Source: Variovorax flavidus (lineage in GTDB: Bacteria; Pseudomonadota; Gammaproteobacteria; Burkholderiales; Burkholderiaceae_C). From it: a stretch of 64,000 bases of DNA. The DNA lies in assembly GCF_030317145.1 (NCBI RefSeq), contig NZ_JASZYE010000001.1:682001-746000 (forward strand). The letters run 5' to 3'. Numbering within the stretch: position 1 is the first letter of the stretch; every line of letters starts with the position of its first letter. Below the pieces are notes generated by a model that was not told the DNA's origin, did no database searches, and saw only the letters and a program-made list of their open reading frames with translations. This document shows positions 35,477 to 43,138 of this stretch, in pieces. The translations under genes were made by a program, and so were the position numbers.

Positions 35477-36091
35477 TTATTTGCTGGCGATCGTCATCTC
35501 GCGGTCGTTGGCGGTGATGTCGAAGAGCGAAAGCAATTCCTGGCCGAGCACAGCGTCCGTCGCCTTGCCCCCGATCGGCGCGACGAGCACCGTGGACATC
35601 GGCACCTTGAAGGGGCCGAAGCTCATCGCCACGCCTTCGATGCGGCGCGCCTCCACGACACCGGTGGCCGTCTGCAGTCGGGCCGGTGCGCCGCCAATCA
35701 GGTTGGCGCGCGCAGCAAAATCTTCGGAGACGACGACGCCGGCAGCAACGGTCGCCGCTTTGTCGATCGCGAACTGCACCGGAAAGCCGTTGACGGAACC
35801 TCGAATCCAGAACCGCCCGTCCTGCCCGACCGGCACGGAAATCTGCCTGGAGCCGTCGATCGCAATGGTCTCGGCCTTTCCCTTGGGCTGGGCCACGGTA
35901 TCGACCAGCACGCAGCCCTTGGGGAGCGACTTCGAGGCTCCCTGACCCGCCGGAACGTTCGTGTAGGTCTTGCCGCATTTGAAGATGGGCTCTGCCAGGA
36001 CCGGCGGCAGCATGAGGACGAGGCCAATGGCCATCGCCAGGGGCACGGCCGCTCCGAGCCGCATCGGGTTGCAACAGGGGTTCTTCGACAT
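35477..36091 (-). CDS. Exported retropepsin-like protein with altered active site
   Basis: A 204-residue exported protein (start 36091, signal MRLGAAVPLAMAIGLVLMLP, cleavage near VLAEP). Residues about 34-50 (IFKCGKTYTNVPAG) resemble the DUF4124-like N-terminal piece found on secreted proteins. Residues about 95-204 match bacterial retropepsins of the TIGR02281 type (GSVNGFPVQFAID at the first strand and AVLGQELLSLFDITANDREM at the end). The catalytic DTG/DSG triplet reads Asp110-Lys-Ala, so protease activity is doubtful. It lies between the DUF2092 gene and arnD, 139 nt after arnD's stop, and may be its own unit. Confidence 0.75.
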   Translation of the reverse strand: MSKNPCCNPMRLGAAVPLAMAIGLVLMLPPVLAEPIFKCGKTYTNVPAGQGASKSLPKGCVLVDTVAQPKGKAETIAIDGSRQISVPVGQDGRFWIRGSVNGFPVQFAIDKAATVAAGVVVSEDFAARANLIGGAPARLQTATGVVEARRIEGVAMSFGPFKVPMSTVLVAPIGGKATDAVLGQELLSLFDITANDREMTIASK

Positions 36092-36230
36092 TGCGCCACC
36101 TCGTGTAGTTGACGGCACGAACAATGCTCCCACTGGCGTGGGCCTCTTGTCATCCAATTTCCACGCCGGCCGAGCGGTCCGCAGGAGGTGATCGACGGTC
36201 GGGAAGAGGGCGAACATCTCGCCCAGAGAT

Positions 36231-37172
36231 TCACACGGTTACGACTTCGGGTTGACGTACGGCATCCGACCACGCGGCTCCCTGGACCGCCAGCCGTCCC
36301 GAGCGGCCTGCGACCTCACCCTGCGCCAGCAGGTGCCTCGGTAGCTCGGCCGGCTCCGTCGCTGAAGCCAGATCCCCAATGGAGACCAGGCTGTGGCCCT
36401 GCGCGCGCCAGCCACGCAGCAGGCGTTCGAAGGCCGGCATGAGCTTCATGCCTTCCAGTTCGGCATGCAGGGTGTAGACGTGGTCCCGGTCGGGGTCGAC
36501 CGTGAGCGAGAGCAGGTGGGCATGAACATTGTCCGCATCGATGCCGTCGACGCCGATCAGTTCGTCGAGCGTTGGCAGTGTGGTCGGATACTGCGGCGGC
36601 CCGATGGGGCGACCGTCGTCCGCCACGGGAATGAAGGGCCCCGCGCCGCGCGTGTCGGAGGCCAGCTTGATCCCCAGCGCGGTCTCCGCCTGCGCGGCGG
36701 CGGCGTTGAATTGCCACCCGGCTGCTCCATGCACCCGCGGTGGAGAACCGAAGATCTCGGTGTGGCGCTCCACCGCAAGTTGCATCTGGCGCCTGGCCCA
36801 TTCGGGGTCGCGCAGCAGGAGCCGATCCTGCCACTCGACGTGGTCCCAGCAGTGCACGCCGACCTCGAACCCGGCGTCGCGGACTGCCCGCAGGGTGCCG
36901 GCCTCGCATCGCCCGATGTCGGGGCCCGGCAGAAGAACTCCGTACATCAGCGTGCGCAAGCCGTAGTGCTCGAGCACCGAGGTCCGCGCGACCTTGCTCA
37001 GAAAGCCGGGACGAAACACCCGCAGGATGGCCCTGCCGGTGTGGTCGGGGCCAAGGCTGAACAGGAAGGAGGCATGGGCTCCGACCAGCCGCAGGACCGT
37101 CAGCAGCCGGGGCACGCCTTCGCGGGTGCCTCGCAAGGTATCGACATCGACCTTGAGTGCGATGCAGGCCAT
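36231..37172 (-). CDS. arnD: 4-deoxy-4-formamido-L-arabinose-phosphoundecaprenol deformylase
   Basis: A 313-residue NodB-fold deacetylase. It starts MACIALKVDVDTLRGTREGV, where the two aspartates act in metal binding, and has GFEVGVHCWDHVEWQD with the metal histidines, PPRVHGAAGWQFN and HAELEGMKLMPAFERLL. These match ArnD, which removes the formyl group so that aminoarabinose is committed to lipid A. Last gene of the arn operon, 4 nt after the dehydrogenase gene. Confidence 0.92.
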   Translation of the reverse strand: MACIALKVDVDTLRGTREGVPRLLTVLRLVGAHASFLFSLGPDHTGRAILRVFRPGFLSKVARTSVLEHYGLRTLMYGVLLPGPDIGRCEAGTLRAVRDAGFEVGVHCWDHVEWQDRLLLRDPEWARRQMQLAVERHTEIFGSPPRVHGAAGWQFNAAAAQAETALGIKLASDTRGAGPFIPVADDGRPIGPPQYPTTLPTLDELIGVDGIDADNVHAHLLSLTVDPDRDHVYTLHAELEGMKLMPAFERLLRGWRAQGHSLVSIGDLASATEPAELPRHLLAQGEVAGRSGRLAVQGAAWSDAVRQPEVVTV

Positions 37173-37176
37173 CGGC

Positions 37177-38220
37177 TCAGATCGCCAGGTCGGCGGCCGC
37201 CTCGGCCTCGTCCCGGTAGTAGGCGAAGAGACTGGCCAGTGCTTCCGACATCCCCACCCTCGGCTTCCAGTCCAGGTCTTTCATGGTCGAGCTGATGTCC
37301 GGCACCCGATGCGTCACGTCCTGGTAGCCGCGGCCGTAGTAGTCGGTCGACGAGACGTCGACCAGGCGCACCGCTTCGGCCGCGTCGCGGTACTCGGGCA
37401 GCGTGCGCGCGAGTCGGACCATCATTTCGGCCAGTGCGCGGATGGAATGGTTGTTGGCGGGATTGCCGATGTTGTAGATCTTCGAGTCGGCCACGCCGTC
37501 CTTGTTGGCGATGATCTTGACCAGCGCGTCGATGCCGTCGTCCACGTAGGTGAAGGCGCGCTGCTGGCCGCCGCCGTCGACCAGCCGGATCGACTCGCCC
37601 CGCACGATGTGGCCCAGGAACTGGGTGATGACGCGGCTCGAACCTTCCTTGGGCGTGTGCAGGCTGTCGAGCCCCGGGCCGATCCAGTTGAAGGGTCGGA
37701 AGAGCGTGTAGCGCAAGCCATCCTGCTGGCCGTAGGCATGAATCACGCGGTCCATCAGCTGCTTGGCGGCAGCGTAGATCCAGCGCGGCTTGTTGATCGG
37801 ACCGTAGACCAGGTTCGATACTTCGGGATCGAAGGCGGCGTCCGTGCACATGCCGTAGACCTCGCTGGTCGACGGGAACACCACCCGCTTGTTGTACTTG
37901 AGGCACTGCCGGACGATCGGCAGGTTGGCTTCGAAATCGAGCTCGAAGACCCGCAGCGGCTCCTGCACATAGGTCGCCGGCGTCGCGATCGCGACCAGGG
38001 GCAGCACGACATCGCACTTCTTGACGTGGTATTCCATCCACTCCTTGTTGATCGTCATGTCGCCTTCGAAGAAGTGAAAGCGCGGATCGTCGAGCCAGGG
38101 CCGCACGCGGTCGGACAGCATGTCCATTCCGTACACGTGCCAGTCGGTGGTCTCGAGGATGTGACGAGTGAGGTGGTGGCCGATGAAGCCGTTGACACCG
38201 AGGACGAGGACTTTGAGCAT
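37177..38220 (-). CDS. arnA: ArnA dehydrogenase half: UDP-glucuronate decarboxylase (separate gene)
   Basis: A 347-residue short-chain dehydrogenase-type protein matching the C-terminal half of E. coli ArnA, which oxidises and decarboxylates UDP-glucuronic acid to UDP-4-keto-arabinose. NAD site VLVLGVNGFIGHHLTRHI is at the N-terminus; the catalytic region PSTSEVYGMC and YAAAKQLMDRVIHAYG (Tyr/Lys) follow, then FRPFNWIGPGLDSLHTPKEG. The start at 38220 (MLKVLVLG) is preferred; 38229 adds three residues. In enterobacteria this is fused to the formyltransferase; here it is a separate gene 30 nt downstream of it. Confidence 0.93.
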   Translation of the reverse strand: MLKVLVLGVNGFIGHHLTRHILETTDWHVYGMDMLSDRVRPWLDDPRFHFFEGDMTINKEWMEYHVKKCDVVLPLVAIATPATYVQEPLRVFELDFEANLPIVRQCLKYNKRVVFPSTSEVYGMCTDAAFDPEVSNLVYGPINKPRWIYAAAKQLMDRVIHAYGQQDGLRYTLFRPFNWIGPGLDSLHTPKEGSSRVITQFLGHIVRGESIRLVDGGGQQRAFTYVDDGIDALVKIIANKDGVADSKIYNIGNPANNHSIRALAEMMVRLARTLPEYRDAAEAVRLVDVSSTDYYGRGYQDVTHRVPDISSTMKDLDWKPRVGMSEALASLFAYYRDEAEAAADLAI

Positions 38221-38250
38221 GGCAGGCAACCCGTGGTGATTGGAGGTGAT

Positions 38251-39195
38251 TCAGGTGTCAAGGGGCACGCAGCGCCCGCCGAGGAATTCTTCAAAGCCCG
38301 CAAGGTCGGGCACGCCGGCATCGCCGTGCACGGCCAGCACTTCGAGCGCGCTGCCGTCGGCGGCCAGCAGCCAGAGCCTGCCGGCCTCGCTCAGGCACCG
38401 GAGGCCGGTGCCAGGCGCATGCAACGGCCGCCCGACGAGCCGGGTGCGGTCGATCCGGATGCGCTTTCCGTTGATCCGGCAGAAGGCTCCGGGGTAGGGC
38501 GGTGCAAGGGCGCGCACGAGGTTGTGGATTTGCCGCGCGCTCGCCGCGGCGGGAATCAGGCCGTCCTCCGGCTTGCGGCCGCCGAAGTAGCGGCCTTGCG
38601 AAAGATCCTGAGGGGTTTCTTCGGCCGTGCCGGCCAGCAGTCGCGGCAGGCTGCGCGCCAGCACGATCTCCGCCGCGACAACCACCTTGCCGAAGACTTC
38701 GTGCGCGGTGTCGTCGATGAGGATCGGGACCGCGCACTGATCGACGATGGCGCCGTTGTCGGGCCTTTCGTTCATGCGGTGCAGGGTGGCGCCGGTCCGC
38801 GTGGCGCCTTCGATGATTGCCCAGTTGACTGGCGCGCGCCCACGGTACTGCGGCAGCAGAGAGCCGTGCATGTTGAAGGCACCGCGGCGCGGCAACTGCA
38901 GCCACGGCGCCTTGAGCATGTGCCGGTAGTAGAAGGAGAACAGAAAATCCGGCTCGGCAACCCTGGCTTCGGCCAGCAGTTCCGGCACGTGGGGATCGGC
39001 CGGCGACACGCAACGCAGGCCGTGCAGCTTCGCGAGCTCGGCCACGCTACCGAACCAGATGTTCTCGCCGGCGGCGTCGGCATGGGTGACCACCAGCGGC
39101 ACCTCGACACCGGCGTCGAGCAGCACACGGAGGCAGCGAACGCCGACGTCGTGGTAGGCGAAGACGATCGCTCGCGTGGGCATGCCGGGCTTCAT
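38251..39195 (-). CDS. ArnA formyltransferase half (separate gene)
   Basis: A 314-residue protein matching the N-terminal half of E. coli ArnA, which uses N10-formyl-tetrahydrofolate to formylate UDP-4-amino-4-deoxy-L-arabinose. The catalytic Asn-x-His and Asp region is present: RRGAFNMHGSLLPQYRGRAP and later ERPDNGAIVDQ. A short C-terminal domain (to residue 314) is present. The start at 39195 overlaps arnC by 4 nt. Confidence 0.92.
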   Translation of the reverse strand: MKPGMPTRAIVFAYHDVGVRCLRVLLDAGVEVPLVVTHADAAGENIWFGSVAELAKLHGLRCVSPADPHVPELLAEARVAEPDFLFSFYYRHMLKAPWLQLPRRGAFNMHGSLLPQYRGRAPVNWAIIEGATRTGATLHRMNERPDNGAIVDQCAVPILIDDTAHEVFGKVVVAAEIVLARSLPRLLAGTAEETPQDLSQGRYFGGRKPEDGLIPAAASARQIHNLVRALAPPYPGAFCRINGKRIRIDRTRLVGRPLHAPGTGLRCLSEAGRLWLLAADGSALEVLAVHGDAGVPDLAGFEEFLGGRCVPLDT

Positions 39196-40184
39196 GGACG
39201 CTTGCGCTCGAGCACGGCGTTGATGACATAGCGCGGTCGCGCGCGCACTTCCTGGTAGATGCGCCCGACGTACTCGCCCAGCAATCCGATACCGAACAGC
39301 GCCAGCCCGACCAGCAGGAAGAGCAGCGCGAAAAGAGTGAAGACGCCGCCCACCTCGGGCCCCATCACCAGCCGGCGCGTTGCCAGCACGACGAAGAGCA
39401 GCGCCGAGAGCAGGGACACCACGATCCCGAGCAGCGAGAAAGCCTGCAGCGGCACCAGCGAGAAGCCTGTCACGAGGTCGAAGTTGAGGCGCACCAGGCT
39501 GTAGAACGAATACTTCGATTCGCCGGCGTGCCGCACCTCGTGGCCGACCTCCACTTCGGCGGGGTTGCGCGAGAACTGCAGCGCCAGCGCCGGGATGAAG
39601 GTGTTCATCTCGTTGCACTGGTTGATGAGCTGCACCACGTTGCGGCTGTAGGCGCGCAGCATCGAGCCGTGGTCGGTCATGACGATGCCGGTGAGCCGAT
39701 AGCGCAGGCGATTCATGACCCGCGACGCCCAGCGCCGCCAGGTTGAATCCTGCCGATCGCGGCGGACCGAACCGACGCAATCGTGCCCCTGGTCCATCGC
39801 GTCCAGCAGCAGCTGGATGTCTTCGGGCGGGTTCTGCAGGTCCGCATCGAGGGTGACGATGCGGTCGCCGAGGCAGTGTTCGAAGCCCGCGAGGATTGCC
39901 CGGTGCTGGCCGAAGTTGCCGTTGAAGAGAATCACCCGGGTCACGTCGGGACGGCGCTCGAACTGCGCCGCGAGCAGCGCGGCCGAACGGTCCCTGCTTC
40001 CGTCGTTGACGAAGATCACCTCATAGGACAACCCGAGCGCATCGAGCGCCGGATAGAGGCGCGAGAACAGGGCCGCCAGTCCCTGCTCCTCGTTGTAGAC
40101 CGGAATCACGACACTCAACGCCGGCGCATCGGGCGGGGATTCGGTCTCGGGTTCGTGATGGGGAACTGCCTTCAGCACTGTCAT
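39192..40184 (-). CDS. arnC: Undecaprenyl-phosphate 4-deoxy-4-formamido-L-arabinose transferase
   Basis: A 330-residue GT2 glycosyltransferase with two C-terminal membrane helices. The catalytic part opens ALSVVIPVYNEEQGLAALFS, with FVNDGSRDRS, TLDADLQNPPEDI (DxD) and MTDHGSMLRAYSRNVV. Two hydrophobic helices lie at about 240-262 and 272-297 (FTLFALLFLLVGLALFGIGL). It transfers formylated aminoarabinose to undecaprenyl phosphate. Starts 2 nt after arnB's stop. Confidence 0.93.
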   Translation of the reverse strand: MTVLKAVPHHEPETESPPDAPALSVVIPVYNEEQGLAALFSRLYPALDALGLSYEVIFVNDGSRDRSAALLAAQFERRPDVTRVILFNGNFGQHRAILAGFEHCLGDRIVTLDADLQNPPEDIQLLLDAMDQGHDCVGSVRRDRQDSTWRRWASRVMNRLRYRLTGIVMTDHGSMLRAYSRNVVQLINQCNEMNTFIPALALQFSRNPAEVEVGHEVRHAGESKYSFYSLVRLNFDLVTGFSLVPLQAFSLLGIVVSLLSALLFVVLATRRLVMGPEVGGVFTLFALLFLLVGLALFGIGLLGEYVGRIYQEVRARPRYVINAVLERKRP

Positions 40185-40186
40185 GG

Positions 40187-41338
40187 TCAAGCCCTCCGCA
40201 ATGAAGCCGCCACCGCGCCCACGGCGTCGCAGACTCGGTCGACGTCGGCGTCCGTCATGGCCGGAAAGAGCGGCAGCGTGACCGTGCGTGCGCCGATGTC
40301 CTCGGCCACCGGGAAGTCGCCGCGGGCGTAGCCCATGGCCCGGAACATCGAGAACAGGTGCATCGCGGGGTAGTGCACGCCGACGCCGATGCCGTGGTTC
40401 TTCATGGCGGCAATGAAGTCCCCGCGCGCCGGGGCGAGATCGCGTGGCAGCAACGGCTGGAACATGTGCCAGTTGCCGTGCCCCTGTGCATCCTCCGGCG
40501 GGAGCTCGAAACCCAGCGTTCGGTCCCAACGCTCGAAATAGCGCTGCGCGAGCCGTCGGCGGCGGGCGTTGAAGTCATCGATGCTGCGCAACTGGCCCAG
40601 CCCGATCGCCGCAGCGATGTCGGTCATGTTCGCCTTCGCGCCCCACGCCGCCACATCCATGCCGCCGCCGGGCAGGCGCTGGACGCCCTGCAGCCGCAGC
40701 AGCTCGAAGCGCCGCGCCTCGTCGTCGTCGTTCATCACCAGGCAGCCGCCTTCGCCCGAGGTCAGGTTCTTGTTGGCATGGAAGCTGAACGACACCAGGT
40801 CGCCGAAGCTGCCGATGACGCGTCCGCCCCATTGGGAGCCGAAGGATTGCGCTGCGTCTTCGATGACTCGCAGGCCATGCGCCGCGGCGATCTCGTTGAG
40901 CCGCGTGCGGTCCACGGGCAACCCGGCCAGATCGACGGGTATCAGTGCCCGCGTACGCGGTGTGATGGCCGTCTCGATGCGGTCGAGGTCGATGTTGCGG
41001 GTCTTCGCATCGGCGTCGACGAACACCGGCGTGGCGCCGACCGCCAGCACGACGTTGGCGGTCGCGACCCAGCTCAGCGGCGTGGTGATCACCTGGTCGC
41101 CCGGACCGATGCCGCACAGTCTCAATGCCAGTTCGAGCGAAGCCGTGCCGGAGTTGACCAGCCGAACCGGACGTCCGCCGCAGCGCCTGGACAGTGCGGC
41201 CTCGAGCGCCTGGCACTTCGGGCCGGTGGTGATCCATCCGGACCGGAGCACCTCGGCGACTTCCGCAATGGTGCGCTCGTCGATCGATGGACGGGTGAAG
41301 GGAAGAAGGGCCGCCGGGCTCAGATCGATGCTCTTCAT
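40187..41338 (-). CDS. arnB: UDP-4-amino-4-deoxy-L-arabinose aminotransferase
   Basis: A 383-residue PLP enzyme of the DegT/DnrJ/EryC1/StrS family. It begins with FTRPSIDERTIAEVAEVLRS, the ArnB-like N-terminus; the PLP lysine is in SFHANKNLTSGEGG, preceded by VIEDAAQSFGSQWGGR, the phosphate and ring contacts. The C-terminal GIGVGVHYPAMHLFSMFR also matches. It converts the 4-keto sugar to the 4-amino sugar. Start overlaps arnT's stop by 4 nt. Confidence 0.93.
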   Translation of the reverse strand: MKSIDLSPAALLPFTRPSIDERTIAEVAEVLRSGWITTGPKCQALEAALSRRCGGRPVRLVNSGTASLELALRLCGIGPGDQVITTPLSWVATANVVLAVGATPVFVDADAKTRNIDLDRIETAITPRTRALIPVDLAGLPVDRTRLNEIAAAHGLRVIEDAAQSFGSQWGGRVIGSFGDLVSFSFHANKNLTSGEGGCLVMNDDDEARRFELLRLQGVQRLPGGGMDVAAWGAKANMTDIAAAIGLGQLRSIDDFNARRRRLAQRYFERWDRTLGFELPPEDAQGHGNWHMFQPLLPRDLAPARGDFIAAMKNHGIGVGVHYPAMHLFSMFRAMGYARGDFPVAEDIGARTVTLPLFPAMTDADVDRVCDAVGAVAASLRRA

Positions 41339-43080
41339 TGCTTTGACACGACGACTCGCCGTGAGTCCTGATAGATGACACGCATCGGGATACCGCGCTC
41401 GTGCAGTTCGCCGTAGCTCGGAAAGTCCATGTAGGCCGCCGCCTGCGGGAGCGCCTTCCAGCGCGCCACGAACTCGTCGAATGACGCGATCGAGCGCGTC
41501 GGCTCCAGGGCCTGTCCCATGGCGAACTCGTCCTGGTAGTCGACCAATGTGACGTCGCGGCGCAGGTAGAAGGGCAGCGTCTGGTCATAGGCGCGGACTG
41601 CGAAGAGGGGCGCACCGGCTTGCAGCACCGGCTCCAGTGCCGACACGAAGGGCGCTGCGCTCTTGAGCTGGCCGAAGGGGTTGTGCGCTGCCATCACGAC
41701 CGCCATGCTCAAGACATGGCCAAGCGCCAGCGTCGCGATGGCCAGCGTGGCACCGCGCCGCCGCAGCAACCACCCGGCGAAGGCCGCGAACGAAAGGAAG
41801 GTCACCGCGCCCCAGCGGGCGCCGCCGCCAAGCTGGGCGAACACCTCGGCCGGCGTGGAATGCGATGCGATCCGTGAAGTCTGCGTCGAGGCGACCAGCA
41901 CGATCGCCCAGACTGCGACCGGGAACAACAGATGGCGTCGCAGCACACGCGGACTGGCGTCCCGGAGCCGGAGCCCGACAAGCAGTGCGAGTGCCGGAAA
42001 CACCGGCAGGATGTACGACGGCAGCTTCGATCCGCTGGCGCTGAAGAACAGCAGCACGAAGGCCGCATAGACGATCAGGATGTCCTGCGGCGCGATGGCC
42101 TGTGATGGGCCCGAAGCCGTGCGCCGCGTCCACAGCCATGGCAGCGCGCTGGTCCACGGGAACATCCCGCCAAGCAGCAAAGGCAGGTAGTACCACCACG
42201 CGCCTTCGCGCTGGTGAACGTTGCTCAGGTAGCGCGCGAAGTGCTCGTGAATGAAGAAGAACTGTGCAAAGGCCGGGTTGCGCATCGACACCAGCACGAA
42301 CCACGGCGCCGCGAGAACCAGGAAGATCAACACGCCCGACACCCAGTGCATCCGGCGCCACAGGCCGAAGTCGCGACGCGACGCGCACGTCAGCACCAGC
42401 GTGGCGCCCGGAATCAGGATGCCCACGAGACCCTTGCTGAGCACCGCGCCGGCCATCGCGGCCCAGGCGAGCCAGATCCAGTTCCTGCGTTCGACCACCG
42501 TCGCATCAGCATGCTCGGCAATGAGCACCGCGCACAAGGCCACCGTGAGAAACAAGGTCAGGCTCGCGTCGAGCGTCAGGAAGTGCGCGTTGCCGAAGAC
42601 CCAGGTCATGGACGCGGCAACGGCCAGGCTGCGGATGCCGGCTTCCTTGCCCCACAGCCGCCAGGCTGCGCCTCCAACGCTCAGCACGGTGAGAAAGCCG
42701 GCCAGCGCGGGCCACAGGCGTGCTGCAAAGACGTTCAGGCCGAACAGGTGAAGGAAGAGGGCGCTGATCCAGTACTGAAGGGGAGGCTTCTCGAAATAGA
42801 GCAACCCGTTCAACCGCGGCGTGACCCAGTCGCCGCTGCGCAGCATCTCCCAGGCGAGGCTCGCGTAGCGGCCTTCGTCCGGACTGATCAGCGAGCGCGT
42901 GGACAGGGACCCGAACCAGACTGCCGCCAGCATCACCAGCAGAAACGCCAGCAAGCCGGCGGGCAGCGGCCGCTCGGCGCTGGCACCTCGACTTTCGCGA
43001 TGGGCCGCGGCGGGGGCAGCATTGCGCACCGCCAGGGGCCGAGCCTGGCGAGGCGTTGAAGAAGGCGCCTGCGTCAGCAT
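41335..43080 (-). CDS. arnT: Lipid A aminoarabinose transferase (GT39 family)
   Basis: A 581-residue integral membrane glycosyltransferase with about twelve hydrophobic segments. The first periplasmic loop holds STRSLISPDEGRYASLAWEM, with the acidic pair DE that is essential in the GT-C family, and RLNGLLYFEKPPLQYW. It transfers aminoarabinose from undecaprenyl phosphate to lipid A phosphates in the periplasm. It precedes arnB and lies 58 nt behind the eptA-like gene. Membership of the arn operon makes ArnT the best name rather than a general GT39 mannosyltransferase. Confidence 0.92.
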   Translation of the reverse strand: MLTQAPSSTPRQARPLAVRNAAPAAAHRESRGASAERPLPAGLLAFLLVMLAAVWFGSLSTRSLISPDEGRYASLAWEMLRSGDWVTPRLNGLLYFEKPPLQYWISALFLHLFGLNVFAARLWPALAGFLTVLSVGGAAWRLWGKEAGIRSLAVAASMTWVFGNAHFLTLDASLTLFLTVALCAVLIAEHADATVVERRNWIWLAWAAMAGAVLSKGLVGILIPGATLVLTCASRRDFGLWRRMHWVSGVLIFLVLAAPWFVLVSMRNPAFAQFFFIHEHFARYLSNVHQREGAWWYYLPLLLGGMFPWTSALPWLWTRRTASGPSQAIAPQDILIVYAAFVLLFFSASGSKLPSYILPVFPALALLVGLRLRDASPRVLRRHLLFPVAVWAIVLVASTQTSRIASHSTPAEVFAQLGGGARWGAVTFLSFAAFAGWLLRRRGATLAIATLALGHVLSMAVVMAAHNPFGQLKSAAPFVSALEPVLQAGAPLFAVRAYDQTLPFYLRRDVTLVDYQDEFAMGQALEPTRSIASFDEFVARWKALPQAAAYMDFPSYGELHERGIPMRVIYQDSRRVVVSKQ

Positions 43081-43138
43081 TTTTTGATGCTATGACGCTG
43101 ACCTGTCCAAAACCTGAACGAGGCGGTCTGCATGCTGC

